Shown: positions 1-9,130, counted from the first letter of the stretch. The stretch is 64,000 nt of DNA from Nitrospira sp. (GCA_020846195.1 JADLEJ010000004.1:1-64000); one strand, 5' to 3'. The notes: a model not told the origin generated them from the letters alone. Program-made: numbers and translations.

Positions 1-210
1 CCCAGATGGATCGAGTCGATCGAGCGCCGCACAGACCTGTCCCAACTGGTCTCCGTTCCAATGCTCCCGAGACCAATAGAGGTGGGTCACGCCTTGATCT
101 TCCCAGGCGCCCCGCACATGAGGGTCGCCCAGCATCCCGAGCAATTCCCCTGGATCGACAGCACTGTGAATACTCACGTCGATCCATTCTGACATCACAT
201 CCGACATCAT
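1..210 (-). CDS. prmA: Partial ribosomal protein L11 methyltransferase-like protein (N-terminus only)
   Basis: An open frame on the minus strand runs from an ATG at 210 (or the adjacent ATG at 207) off the left edge, giving 70 codons. The visible part has a spaced pattern of W-I-D-V, G-A-W-E-D-Q-G and H-L-Y-W-S followed by a W-N-G-D-Q-L stretch. This resembles the N-terminal substrate-recognition domain of PrmA-type methyltransferases, which use S-adenosylmethionine to trimethylate ribosomal protein L11. The catalytic domain lies outside the window, so the call rests on the N-terminus alone. A weak purine-rich GAGAGA lies upstream. It is divergent from the MutS-like gene with about 45 bp between the starts, so the two probably share a promoter region. 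Confidence 0.5.
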   Translation of the reverse strand, partial: MMSDVMSEWIDVSIHSAVDPGELLGMLGDPHVRGAWEDQGVTHLYWSREHWNGDQLGQVCAALDRLDPSG

Positions 211-255
211 CGTTTCTCTCTCGCAATCAATTGACGGAACCAATCTCTTCCCAGT

Positions 256-2112
256 ATGGTCGAACTCATCGTGCACATCGACCGCCCCTCAGCCCCCTCA
301 TTCACTCGCGAACAGGCGCTTGCCCGGCTCTTGCGCCGGGGCGACCGACTTCACCAGCGAGGCCTGCGGACCAGCCGCAATGTTTCCCGCTGGCGCCTGG
401 TCCTGTTTCTCACCGCCCTGCTGGTCACCATCAGCCTCTACCGGCTGGGCGATTACACGGAAGGCAACTGGTCGGCTGCCCTGTTTCTCATCGGATTCGT
501 GATCGTTGCCGCGTATCATAACAGGCTCGAACACCGGATTCACCGGCTCGCGCTCTGGTCGGGGATCAAACGCCAGCACCTCGCCCGGCTGCGCCTCGAC
601 TGGCCCGCGCTTCCGCCCTGCCGGCCGGTTGCAGCCGACGCCCATCTCTATGCGCGAGACCTCGACCTGCTCGGCCCGCGCTCCTTGCTGCACCTCCTCG
701 ACACGACGGTCTCCACACAAGGCCATGCCCGGCTCGCATCCTGGCTCCTCGTGCAACCGCCAGACGAACAGGCCTGGCAAGCCAGGCAACAGCTGGTCAG
801 AGAACTGACTCGGCTGACTGGGTTCCGAGATCGGCTGAATGTGCAGGCCCGGCTGACGGGTGAAGCGGAAATCAACGGGCAGCGCATTGCCGCCGTCCTG
901 CAGCATCATCTGCATCTCCCTCATCTCCACATCATCCTCCCGATCCAGGCCGTCCTTGCCGGCATCACCCTCGTTCTCGGTCTCGGCACGCTGCTCAATC
1001 TGTTGCCAGCCTATTGGATGATTTCGTTCGGCCTCTATGCAGTCATCTTTTTTCAGACCGACCAGGGAGAAGAACTACTTGAACATGCCGTCGGCTTGCA
1101 CCACGAAGTCGAGAAGCTAGGCACCCTCTTGCAGTTCCTGGAGCGGCGCGCCCGGAAGTCCGGAGCCGCACTCACGGCAACCTGCCGCGCGCTCATCGAA
1201 GCGGACACCGCCCCATCGGCATCGATCCGGCATCTCGCGCGCGTCCTCCACGGCATCAGCGTCAAAGCCCATCCGCTGATTCACCTGCTGTTCAATGCCC
1301 TCTGTCCCTGGGACCTCTTCTTCGCGTTTCGCTTGCAGCAGTTTCAACGGCGGATACAGACGCTGCTCCCTCTCTGGCTGGATTGTCTGGCCGAAGTCGA
1401 AGCCGCCTCGGCGCTGGCCACCTTCGCCTCTCTGCACCCGTCCTATACCTGGCCGACACCCTCCCAGACCACAGCGCTGACCGCCACCGGACTCGGCCAC
1501 CCGCTCATTCCAGCGGACAAGCGCGTCGCCAACGACATCTCCTTCGCCCGCCCCGGCGCCATCTACCTCATCACCGGCTCCAACATGTCGGGCAAGAGCA
1601 CCTTCCTTCGGACCATCGGCATCAACCTCTGCCTCGCGCAAGCCGGGGCGCCGGTCTGCGCGCAGACGTTTGCATGGACCTGGAGCCGCCTGGCCTGCTG
1701 CATTCGCGTGGACGATTCGCTGGATGCCGGCTTGTCGTTTTTCTATGCGGAAGTAAAACGCTTGAAATCCATTCTCCAGGCGGCCGAGGATCGCGCGGCG
1801 CCGCCGGTGCTCTTCCTGATCGACGAGATTTTCAAAGGCACGAACAATCGTGAGCGCTTGATCGGCAGCCGCGCCTATGTCCGGGCCCTCGCGACGGGCA
1901 ATGGCTACGGCTTGGTCACCACGCACGACCTGGAGCTCGCCGACCTCGACCAATCGATCCCCGGCCTCGCCAACAGCCACTTCCAAGAAACCGTCTCCGC
2001 CGGCACGCTGCAATTCGAGTACACCCTGCGGCCGGGCCCCTGCCCGACGACCAACGCCTTGCGGATTATGGAACTGGAAGGACTGCCGACGGATCGCCCG
2101 CCTCAATCGTAA
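256..2112 (+). CDS. Membrane-anchored MutS-family ATPase
   Basis: This 618-residue protein has the ATPase core of MutS. The P-loop G-S-N-M-S-G-K-S-T is at about 441-449, the Walker B L-I-D-E-I at about 521-525 is followed by F-K-G-T-N-N-R-E-R, and G-H-P-L-I lies just before the ATPase at about 414-418. The mismatch-binding domain I of true MutS is absent. Instead there are hydrophobic segments at about 47-64 and 73-88 and another hydrophobic region at about 228-266, which predict anchoring in the inner membrane. The protein belongs with the MutS-related proteins whose role is not established, and it should not be called a mismatch-repair enzyme. ATP-driven clamping on DNA or nucleic-acid structures is an inference from the fold. 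The start lacks a strong Shine-Dalgarno sequence. Confidence 0.85.
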   Translation: MVELIVHIDRPSAPSFTREQALARLLRRGDRLHQRGLRTSRNVSRWRLVLFLTALLVTISLYRLGDYTEGNWSAALFLIGFVIVAAYHNRLEHRIHRLALWSGIKRQHLARLRLDWPALPPCRPVAADAHLYARDLDLLGPRSLLHLLDTTVSTQGHARLASWLLVQPPDEQAWQARQQLVRELTRLTGFRDRLNVQARLTGEAEINGQRIAAVLQHHLHLPHLHIILPIQAVLAGITLVLGLGTLLNLLPAYWMISFGLYAVIFFQTDQGEELLEHAVGLHHEVEKLGTLLQFLERRARKSGAALTATCRALIEADTAPSASIRHLARVLHGISVKAHPLIHLLFNALCPWDLFFAFRLQQFQRRIQTLLPLWLDCLAEVEAASALATFASLHPSYTWPTPSQTTALTATGLGHPLIPADKRVANDISFARPGAIYLITGSNMSGKSTFLRTIGINLCLAQAGAPVCAQTFAWTWSRLACCIRVDDSLDAGLSFFYAEVKRLKSILQAAEDRAAPPVLFLIDEIFKGTNNRERLIGSRAYVRALATGNGYGLVTTHDLELADLDQSIPGLANSHFQETVSAGTLQFEYTLRPGPCPTTNALRIMELEGLPTDRPPQS

Positions 2113-2256
2113 CTGCGAAGCCTCGCCTCATGGCAGCTCAATTCCTACAGCAAAAATGCCCGCATTTCCTTGCTCCAAGTGATGTTTCCGTTGACCTCCG
2201 CAGGCACTTGCTCGCATAGTGAGGAGACCATCGCACTGCACCCAGACACCGGCTCA

Positions 2257-5200
2257 ATGAATAGACTATCGTCGCATCCGCTTCGCGGGCTCTTGATCGC
2301 ACAGTTCTTCGGCGCCTTTAACGACAACGCCTGGAAACTCATGGTGGCGCTGCTCGGCATTCGCCAGGTCGCCGCAACCCTGGCACCAGGAGCTGGGCTA
2401 GAGTCCGCCTCGCAATCGCAAACCGCGCTCACCTTCGTCATCTTCACCCTGCCGCTGATGCTGACCTCCCTCGTAGCCGGCGTCGTGGCCGACCGCGTCA
2501 GCAAGCGCACCGTCATCGTCACGATGAAAGCCGTGGAAGTCGGCCTCATGGCAGCCGGGACCGTGGCGCTCTTCGTCAATCCCACAGGCGGCCTGCTTCC
2601 CCTCATCGTCCTCGGCTGCATGGGGGTTCACAGCGCCCTCTTCAGTCCGGCGAAGTACGGCATCCTCCCGGAAATCCTTCCGCACGACCGGTTGTCTCAG
2701 GGCAACGGCATTCTTGAGCTGAGCACCTTCCTCGCGATTCTGGGCGGCACCGCGTTCGGCGGGATTTTGCTGGACGGGGCAGGCTCAGCCACCTGGCTCG
2801 CCCCACTGGCGCTCACACTGTTCTCGCTCATCGGACTCGGCGCGTCATTGACGGTCCCGGCCGTGGCCGCCGCCCGGTCGGACGGCGGCATCGTCTCGAC
2901 CGTCGGCGGCGCCATACAGGCCGTTCGATCCAATCGCACGCTGCGTCTTGCCATCGTCGGCGCCGCCTGTTTCTGGACCATCGCAAGCCTCGTCGGCCAG
3001 GATATTCTGGTCTATGCCAAAACCAGCCTCGCGTTATCGGACTCGCTGTCCGGCCTGCCGCTCGCGCTGCTCTCCATCGGCATCGGCGCCGGCGCGATGC
3101 TCGCAGGCAAACTCTCCGGCGACCATGTCGAGTACGGATTGATTCCCCTCGGAACCTTCGGCATCGGCTCGTTTCTTCTGCTCCTGGGATGGCTGGGGCC
3201 GGGGCTCGCAGGCACGCTCTTCTTGATGACCAGCCTCGGCTTGTCTTGCGGACTGTTCGTCGTCCCCATCAATTCCCTGATCCAGTGGCACGCGCCCGCC
3301 GACCGGCGCGGCAGCATCATTGCCCTCTCCAACACATGCACGTATAGTGGCGTGCTCATGGGATCTCTCAGCGGCGGCGCATTGGCCTCTCTCGGCCTCT
3401 CCCCCACCGGCATCCTCCTTGCCGCGGCGGCAGCCACGTTTGCCGGCACCCTATGGGCGCTCTGGCTAGTCCCCAGCGCCTTCGTCCGTCTCGGGCTTGT
3501 CATCCTGACCAAAACGCTCTACCGGCTGCGCGTCGTCGGACCAGCAAACGTGCCGCAAACCGGCGGCGCCCTGCTGGTGCCCAACCATATGTCGCTCATC
3601 GACGGCTTCCTCCTCATCGCCAGCCTCGACCGCCCAGTCCGCTTCGTCGTCGATGCCGCCTATGCCACCCATCCGCTCTTCAAATGGTTGATGGACATCA
3701 TGCGCGTCATCCCGATTTCCTCATCGGGAGGTCCGCGGATCATCCTGCGCGCGCTGCGCAGCGCCGGTCAGGCGCTCGACGACGGCGAGATCGTCTGCAT
3801 CTTCCCGGAAGGGCAGATCACCAGAACCGGCACGCTCTTGCCGTTCCGCCGCGGGTTTGAACGCATCGTAAAAGGCCGGACCGTTCCCATCATTCCGGTC
3901 CATCTGGATCGTGTCTGGGGCAGTTTGTTCAGCTTCGTGAAAGGCCGGTTCATCTGGAAACTCCCGGAACAGATTCCCTATCCGGTCACCGTCTCCTTCG
4001 GCACGCCGCAACCGGCCGAGACTCCGGCGCACGAACTCCGCCGGCTCGTGCGCGAGCTGGGCGAAGCCGCCTGGGCCTTGCGCAAAGCAGACCAGCACCC
4101 GATCCATCGCCCAGTCATCTCGGCTTGGCGCCGCCACCCGTTCACGTTCGCCATGGCGGACGCGGCACGCCCCTCTATCACCGGACTCAAAGCGCTGCTC
4201 GGCACCATTACGCTGGCGCGTGCGATGAAACCGCATTGGGAAGGACAACGCGCAGTCGGATTGCTCTTGCCGCCGAGCGTCCCCGGCGCGCTTCTCAACG
4301 TCGCGGCCGCGCTGACCGGGAAGACCAGCGTCAATTTGAATTACACCGTCGGCCGCATCGGACTGGAATCGGCGGTAGCCCAGGCAGGCCTCAAAACTGT
4401 GCTGACTAGCCGGCTGTTTATCGACAAGGCCAAACTGGACATTCCAAGCGGCGTCACCATTCTGTATCTCGAAGATATCGCCAAAACAATTTCCGGCGGC
4501 GCGAAACTCATCGCCTTGCTGCTGGGACTGTTCACACCGGCCGGACTGCTGGAACGAGCCTGCGGGCGGACGCAACCCATCCGCCTAGACGACCTGGCCA
4601 CAATCATCTTCAGCAGCGGCAGCACCGGGGAGCCTAAAGGCGTCATGCTCTCGCACTTCGCCATCAATTCGAATGTCGAAGGAGCCGGGCAGGTTATCCA
4701 TATCAGCAAAGCCGATCGCGCACTGGGCATCCTCCCCTTCTTCCACTCCTTCGGCTATATGCTGCTCTGGTTCTATGCGCGCAACAACACCGGCATCGTC
4801 TTTCATCCCTCGCCGTTGGATGTCGCGGCCATCGGAGACTTGTGCAGCACGTACCGCATTTCCCTGCTGGTCGTCACCCCGACGTTCCTGCAACTCTATC
4901 TGCGCCGCTGCACGCCCGAACAGTTCAGCAACCTGCGCGTCGTGCTGACCGGCGCGGAAAAACTCCCGCTGCGCCTCATGCAAGCGTTCCAAGACAAGTT
5001 CGGCATCGCACCGGTGGAAGGGTACGGCGTCACGGAATGCGCGCCGGTCATCTCCTCCAATTGCCCCGACTTCCGCGCCTCCGGGTTCTATCAAATCGCC
5101 TCGCGCCGTGGGACCGTCGGGCAGCCGTTTCCCGGCGTGTCCGTGCGCATCGTCGACCCGGAGAGCTGGGCAATCCTCCCGCCAGGCCAATCCGGCATGC

Positions 5201-5682
5201 TGCTGGTCAAAGGCCCGAATGTGATGAGCGGCTATCTCGGCCGGGAAGATCTCACCGCCAAGGCAATGAAAGACGGCTGGTACATCACCGGCGACATTGC
5301 GACCCTGGACGACGATGGATTTCTCACCATCACCGACCGGCTCTCGCGCTTCTCGAAAATCGGCGGCGAAATGGTCCCGCACGGCAAAGTCGAGGAAGCC
5401 TTGCAGCAAGCGGCTGGAGCGGACCTGCAAGTCTTCGCCGTCACCGGCCTGCCAGACGAGAAAAAAGGCGAACGGCTCGCCGTGCTCTACACCATCAACG
5501 AGACCGATCTCCCGGCAGTGATCGAGAAACTCGCCCTCAGCGGACTTCCCAACCTCTTCATCCCGGCGCGCAACCAATTCGTGAAAGTGGAGACCCTGCC
5601 AGTCCTTGGCACCGGCAAACTCGATCTCCGCGGGGTCAAACGCATCGCCATGGAACGGCTGGCCCCTGGTGTCGCGCCCTGA
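2257..5682 (+). CDS. aas: LplT-PlsC-Aas fusion: lysophospholipid transporter / acyltransferase / acyl-ACP synthetase
   Basis: One polypeptide of 1141 residues carries a whole lysophospholipid repair route. Residues about 1-410 form a major-facilitator-type transporter (F-G-A-F-N-D-N near the N-terminus, then many hydrophobic helices), like LplT. Residues about 420-640 are a PlsC-type acyltransferase with N-H-M-S-L-I-D at about 443 and F-P-E-G-Q-I-T-R at about 516. The C-terminal half is an AMP-binding acyl-ACP/acyl-CoA synthetase with F-S-S-G-S-T-G-E-P-K-G near 785 and Y-G-V-T-E-C later. The likely job is import of lysophospholipids and their reacylation at the inner membrane. An upstream in-frame start at 2170 exists, but the protein from ATG 2257 begins right at the first conserved transporter segment. 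Neither start has a convincing ribosome-binding site. The stop overlaps the next start as TGATG. Confidence 0.88.
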   Translation: MNRLSSHPLRGLLIAQFFGAFNDNAWKLMVALLGIRQVAATLAPGAGLESASQSQTALTFVIFTLPLMLTSLVAGVVADRVSKRTVIVTMKAVEVGLMAAGTVALFVNPTGGLLPLIVLGCMGVHSALFSPAKYGILPEILPHDRLSQGNGILELSTFLAILGGTAFGGILLDGAGSATWLAPLALTLFSLIGLGASLTVPAVAAARSDGGIVSTVGGAIQAVRSNRTLRLAIVGAACFWTIASLVGQDILVYAKTSLALSDSLSGLPLALLSIGIGAGAMLAGKLSGDHVEYGLIPLGTFGIGSFLLLLGWLGPGLAGTLFLMTSLGLSCGLFVVPINSLIQWHAPADRRGSIIALSNTCTYSGVLMGSLSGGALASLGLSPTGILLAAAAATFAGTLWALWLVPSAFVRLGLVILTKTLYRLRVVGPANVPQTGGALLVPNHMSLIDGFLLIASLDRPVRFVVDAAYATHPLFKWLMDIMRVIPISSSGGPRIILRALRSAGQALDDGEIVCIFPEGQITRTGTLLPFRRGFERIVKGRTVPIIPVHLDRVWGSLFSFVKGRFIWKLPEQIPYPVTVSFGTPQPAETPAHELRRLVRELGEAAWALRKADQHPIHRPVISAWRRHPFTFAMADAARPSITGLKALLGTITLARAMKPHWEGQRAVGLLLPPSVPGALLNVAAALTGKTSVNLNYTVGRIGLESAVAQAGLKTVLTSRLFIDKAKLDIPSGVTILYLEDIAKTISGGAKLIALLLGLFTPAGLLERACGRTQPIRLDDLATIIFSSGSTGEPKGVMLSHFAINSNVEGAGQVIHISKADRALGILPFFHSFGYMLLWFYARNNTGIVFHPSPLDVAAIGDLCSTYRISLLVVTPTFLQLYLRRCTPEQFSNLRVVLTGAEKLPLRLMQAFQDKFGIAPVEGYGVTECAPVISSNCPDFRASGFYQIASRRGTVGQPFPGVSVRIVDPESWAILPPGQSGMLLVKGPNVMSGYLGREDLTAKAMKDGWYITGDIATLDDDGFLTITDRLSRFSKIGGEMVPHGKVEEALQQAAGADLQVFAVTGLPDEKKGERLAVLYTINETDLPAVIEKLALSGLPNLFIPARNQFVKVETLPVLGTGKLDLRGVKRIAMERLAPGVAP

Positions 5683-6287
5683 TGCCCGCGCATTTCCCTG
5701 AACGCCGTCTCCTCCTCGCTCTCGTGGGAATCGTCCTGATCGTTTCAGGGTTCAACCCGAAACAGTATGGAGTCTGGCTCCTGGAGGCCTTCCCCGTGCT
5801 CATCGGGATTCCGATCCTGGTCTGGACTCACAGCCGGTTCCCGCTGACCCCGCTCGCCTATCGTCTGATGGCCGCACATGCGGTCATTCTCCTACTCGGC
5901 GCCCACTACACCTATGCCGAGGTTCCCCTGGGCCGGTGGGTTCAAGACACCTTCGGACTGGCGCGCAATCATTACGACCGGCTCGGACACTTTGCCCAGG
6001 GCTTCGTGCCGGCCATCGTGATGCGCGAGCTGCTCCTGCGAACATCCCCATTACGGCAAGGTGGCTGGCTGTTCTTCCTCGTAAGCTCGGCCTGCCTCGG
6101 ACTCAGCGCCCTCTATGAGCTCTTCGAGGGAGGCACCGCATTCGTGTTCAATCAATCCGCCGACGCCTTCCTCGCCACCCAGGGAGACGAATGGGATACG
6201 CAATGGGATATGTTCCTAGCCCTGGCCGGCGCCATCACAGCCCAACTGATGCTCGCCCCGTTGCATGATCGGCAGCTCCGGCAATAG
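5682..6287 (+). CDS. DUF2238 (YjdF-type) inner-membrane protein
   Basis: This 201-residue polytopic protein has hydrophobic stretches at about 9-24, 33-47, 62-76 and near the middle and C-terminus. The signature Y-D-R-L-G-H-F-A-Q-G-F followed by A-L-Y-E-L-F-E and the late G-D-E-W-D-T-Q-W-D-M stretch matches DUF2238 proteins such as E. coli YjdF, whose biochemical function is unknown. The start is fixed by the TGATG overlap with the Aas-like gene, so the two are probably translationally coupled. The in-frame sequence upstream of this ATG only shadows the preceding gene. Coupling hints at a membrane-lipid-related role, but that is only inference. Confidence 0.78.
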   Translation: MPAHFPERRLLLALVGIVLIVSGFNPKQYGVWLLEAFPVLIGIPILVWTHSRFPLTPLAYRLMAAHAVILLLGAHYTYAEVPLGRWVQDTFGLARNHYDRLGHFAQGFVPAIVMRELLLRTSPLRQGGWLFFLVSSACLGLSALYELFEGGTAFVFNQSADAFLATQGDEWDTQWDMFLALAGAITAQLMLAPLHDRQLRQ

Positions 6288-6570
6288 CTGGCTCCCCGCA
6301 AGATTCGAACGCACCACCGCGCCCGTTTCAGGCTGAACTGCGAATTGCTCCCCATACCAATCGACCCGGCATGACTCCCGGTTCTGTGCTCACCCTCACA
6401 GCCGGCGGTATGTTCGGGGTGGTCTGGCTGGGCCGTCTCCTGATCCACAGACAATAGCTGACCCCGCTATTGAAGACGGCGCTGCAGCCTATCGAACAAG
6501 CGTGATTTGACTTGGCTTTCCGCGGCGGCATGCTACGCTGGCACATACTTGTAGGAATGCTCAGATCGCA
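6288..6570. other. 283-bp intergenic region with a short inverted repeat
   Basis: No gene-like frame is visible between the DUF2238 gene and the lipid head-group operon. It contains a 7-bp perfect inverted repeat, CAATAGC at 6452-6458 and GCTATTG at 6466-6472, not followed by a T-tract, so it could be an operator or a weak transcript-end structure. A TTGACT hexamer at 6507 precedes a poor -10-like element, so a promoter for the downstream operon is plausible but not shown. GATTCGAAC near 6300 resembles a tRNA T-loop but no tRNA folds there. Confidence 0.4.
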
Positions 6571-7179
6571 ATGGCAAGTATCTACCAGCTCAAATCGACT
6601 TTCCAGAATGTCCTGCGCCCCCTCACTCGCGCGCTGGCGGCGGCGCAGGTCACCGCCAATCACGTCACGCTGGCGGCCCTGGCTCTCTCCTGCCTCGCCG
6701 GCGGCCTCATTGCGTGGCAGCCGCATGAACGATCGCTGCTCCTCCTTCGACCCCTCACATTGTTTATCCGCATGGCCCTGAACGCCATCGACGGCATGCT
6801 CGCACGCGAACACGATATGAAAACCCGGCTTGGCGCGGTGCTCAACGAATTGGGCGACGTCATTTCAGACGCAGCACTCTATCTTCCGCTTGGACTGGTT
6901 CCGGCCTTCAATCTCTGGCTGATTGTCGGCCTGGTCATCCTGGCCGTTATGGTCGAGATGACGGGCGTGGTGGCGGTTCAGATCGGCGCCGCCCGTAACT
7001 ATGCGGGACCGATGGGCAAAAGCGATCGGGCCTTCGCGTTCGGACTGATTGCGCTCCTGCTCGGACTTGGCATGGCAGAAGGAGCCTGGGTGACCGCCGC
7101 GTTGTCCATCATGCTGCTGCTCTCACTCTTCACGATCTACAACCGGGCCAGGCTGGCGTTACGAGAGGGCCGGCACTGA
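6571..7179 (+). CDS. CDP-alcohol phosphatidyltransferase (YnbA-like)
   Basis: This 202-residue multi-span membrane enzyme has the CDP-alcohol phosphotransferase signature in the form N-A-I-D-G-M-L-A-R, eight residues, G-A-V-L-N-E-L-G-D. It would transfer a phosphatidyl group from CDP-diacylglycerol to an alcohol. The usual pattern D-x2-D-G-x2-A-R-x8-G-x3-D-x3-D has Asn here in place of the first and third Asp. From memory, E. coli YnbA carries the same two Asn residues, and the flanking F-I-R-M-A-L-N and G-D-V-I-S-D stretches also agree, so this is a subfamily trait rather than a lesion. The substrate is unknown. The stop overlaps the start of the cytidylyltransferase gene (TGATG). A YnbB-like gene and a PlsC-like gene follow, making a compact phospholipid operon. 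Confidence 0.85.
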   Translation: MASIYQLKSTFQNVLRPLTRALAAAQVTANHVTLAALALSCLAGGLIAWQPHERSLLLLRPLTLFIRMALNAIDGMLAREHDMKTRLGAVLNELGDVISDAALYLPLGLVPAFNLWLIVGLVILAVMVEMTGVVAVQIGAARNYAGPMGKSDRAFAFGLIALLLGLGMAEGAWVTAALSIMLLLSLFTIYNRARLALREGRH

Positions 7180-8117
7180 TGCTGTCGCATATCACGCCAT
7201 CGGTCCTGGCAGCACTGGGCGGAGTCCTCGGCATACTGGTGGTCGCCTCGCTCGTCTCCGCGCTGCTGAAACGGCTGCATCCGGACAAGAACTATACGGA
7301 GTTGATCCAGCGTATCCGGTCCTGGTGGATTATGATCGGGATTTTCTCCGGCGCCATCCTCCTCAGCCGGACGGCCTCGATCCTCTTTTTTGCCTTCGTC
7401 AGTTTTCTCGCGCTGAAAGAATATCTGTCCCTCATTCCCACCAGGCGCGCGGATCGCCGCGTACTGTTCTGGGCCTATGCCGCCATTCCCTTTCAGTACT
7501 ACTGGGTCCACGAGCAATGGTACGGCATGTTCATCATCTTCATCCCCGTGTATCTCTTTCTCCTGCTTCCCATGAGGATGGTTATCATCGGGGAAACCAA
7601 GGATTTTCTCCGGGCGGCCGGCACACTGCACTGGGGCCTGATGACGATGGTCTTCAGCCTCAGCCATGCGGCATTTTTTCTGGTCTTGGACGGAGCAAGA
7701 AATCCGGCAGGCGGCGGCGCGGGACTGGTCCTGTATCTGATCTTTCTCACGCAGTTCAACGACGTCGCCCAATACGTCTGGGGGAAGCTCACCGGCCGCC
7801 ACAAGATTATCCCGAAAGTCAGTCCCAACAAAACCTGGGAAGGCTTTCTTGGCGGAGTGGGAACGACCACTGCCTTGGCGATGATCCTGGCTCCCCACCT
7901 CACCCCCCTGACGCTCGTCGAATCGCTGGGCGCAGGGCTCCTGATCGCATTAGGCGGGTTCATCGGCGACGTGACCATTTCGGCATTGAAACGCGATATC
8001 GGGGTCAAAGACAGCGGCAGCCTGTTGCCGGGCCATGGCGGCATCCTGGATCGGATCGACAGCCTGACCTACACCGCCCCGCTGCTGTTCCACTTTGTCT
8101 ATTACCTGCACTACTGA
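7179..8117 (+). CDS. Phosphatidate cytidylyltransferase (YnbB-like CdsA family)
   Basis: The 312-residue polytopic membrane protein carries the CdsA signature near its C-terminus: S-A-L-K-R-D-I-G-V-K-D-S-G, then L-L-P-G-H-G-G-I-L-D-R-I-D-S. It would make CDP-diacylglycerol from phosphatidic acid and CTP. P-K-V-S-P-N-K-T-W-E-G is also typical. Length and order match E. coli YnbB, which follows YnbA. The start codon overlaps the stop of the YnbA-like gene, so the substrate-making enzyme and the substrate-using transferase are translated together. That suggests a dedicated CDP-DAG supply for one particular head group. It may be separate from the housekeeping cdsA, which is not in this window. 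Confidence 0.88.
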   Translation: MLSHITPSVLAALGGVLGILVVASLVSALLKRLHPDKNYTELIQRIRSWWIMIGIFSGAILLSRTASILFFAFVSFLALKEYLSLIPTRRADRRVLFWAYAAIPFQYYWVHEQWYGMFIIFIPVYLFLLLPMRMVIIGETKDFLRAAGTLHWGLMTMVFSLSHAAFFLVLDGARNPAGGGAGLVLYLIFLTQFNDVAQYVWGKLTGRHKIIPKVSPNKTWEGFLGGVGTTTALAMILAPHLTPLTLVESLGAGLLIALGGFIGDVTISALKRDIGVKDSGSLLPGHGGILDRIDSLTYTAPLLFHFVYYLHY

Positions 8118-8126
8118 GAGCTTGTC

Positions 8127-8759
8127 GTGCTGCAACAACTTTTCTTTGCCTTGATCGTTCGTCCCCTGGTCCTGATCGTGATCGGCCTGAACATTCGCCA
8201 TCGCGAACGGATTCCTCTCAAAGGGCCGGCCATCGTCGTCTCGAACCACAACAGTCATCTGGACACACTCGTGCTCATGACCCTGCTCCCCTGGCCGATG
8301 TTGCGGCAACTGCGACCGGTGGCGGCAAAGGACTACTTTCTCCGCAACCGCATCCTTGCCTGGTTTGCGTTGCACATCATGCACATCATTCCATTGGAGC
8401 GCGAGATCCTCGGCCGGCACCAGGACCCGTTAGCCCCATGTTCTGAGGCCCTCAAGAACGGAGACATCCTGATCCTCTTCCCCGAAGGGTCCCGGGGCGA
8501 TCCCGAGCAGATGGGCAAGTTCAAGACGGGCATCGCTCATCTCGCCAAGCGCAATCCTGACGTGCCAATCGCTCCGATTTTCCTGCACGGCCTCGGCAAA
8601 GCGCTGCCGAAAGGCGAGGCCCTCCTGGTCCCGTTCTTTTGCGATGTCTTTGTCGGCAAACCGCTGCAGTGGGCCGGAGACAAGGCAAACTTCATGACAT
8701 CGCTCGAGTCAGCTATCAAAGCGCTGGCTGAAGAGGGACACCGGCCGGCATGGGAGTAG
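8127..8759 (+). CDS. 1-acyl-sn-glycerol-3-phosphate acyltransferase (PlsC family)
   Basis: This is a 210-residue acyltransferase with the H-x4-D motif in S-N-H-N-S-H-L-D-T at about 43-51 and the substrate motif F-P-E-G-S-R-G at about 115-121. An N-terminal hydrophobic segment should hold it at the inner membrane. It would acylate lysophosphatidic acid to phosphatidic acid, the precursor used by the CdsA-type enzyme just upstream, so the operon encodes three consecutive steps: acylation, CDP activation and head-group transfer. The start is a GTG at 8127, 9 bp after the previous stop, with GAGAG as a weak ribosome-binding site. The exact lyso-substrate is not determined. Confidence 0.85.
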   Translation: MLQQLFFALIVRPLVLIVIGLNIRHRERIPLKGPAIVVSNHNSHLDTLVLMTLLPWPMLRQLRPVAAKDYFLRNRILAWFALHIMHIIPLEREILGRHQDPLAPCSEALKNGDILILFPEGSRGDPEQMGKFKTGIAHLAKRNPDVPIAPIFLHGLGKALPKGEALLVPFFCDVFVGKPLQWAGDKANFMTSLESAIKALAEEGHRPAWE

Positions 8760-8841
8760 AGACAGGCCACGGGAAAAGATCTGTGCTGGACAGTTATCGA
8801 AGACCCATCGGTTTTCTTGAAGGAAAACAGAAGGAGCCTCT

Positions 8842-9057
8842 ATGACTGAAGACACGGACATACAATCGGAGACCAGTCAGCTGACCTTTTTGAACGTCAT
8901 CGTGACCATCTTTCTCGGGCTGGCAGGTATCGGACTTGTGTACGTCGGCGGACTTGGATGGATCATCGTCAACGGATTGGCGCGGACGCATGGAGGAAAT
9001 GCCGGTGCATTCGGCAACATTGTCCTTCCGGCTATCGCGATAGGTGGCGTTGCATGA
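8842..9057 (+). CDS. Small membrane protein, probably truncated by an in-frame TGA
   Basis: A 71-residue protein has a strong ribosome-binding site (AGGAG, 8 bp before ATG) and two hydrophobic segments, at about 17-40 and 57-70. The frame stops at TGA 9055-9057 in the middle of the second hydrophobic stretch. Reading through that TGA in the same frame gives 32 more sensible codons, up to TAA at 9154-9156. They begin L-L-A-A-F-R-R-L-F-R-R-D-E-D-Y, which completes a membrane helix and adds a positively charged tail. The intact product would be about 104 residues and overlap the next gene by 26 bp. A TGG-to-TGA change would explain this. I do not recognise the family. Confidence 0.55.
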   Translation: MTEDTDIQSETSQLTFLNVIVTIFLGLAGIGLVYVGGLGWIIVNGLARTHGGNAGAFGNIVLPAIAIGGVA

Positions 9058-9130
9058 CTACTGGCTGCATTCAGAAGACTCTTCAGAAGAGATGAGGATT
9101 ACGCCGCGCTAAAACGACGGGAGGGACTAT

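Noticed and set aside
1117..2106. A 329-codon open frame on the minus strand inside the MutS-like gene.
   Set aside because: It is antisense to a gene with complete family motifs and has no recognisable domain. It reflects the high GC content.
6288..6365. GATTCGAAC near 6300 looked like the T-loop of a tRNA on the minus strand.
   Set aside because: The T-stem has mismatches and no matching acceptor 5' strand is found about 75 bp away, so no cloverleaf is possible.
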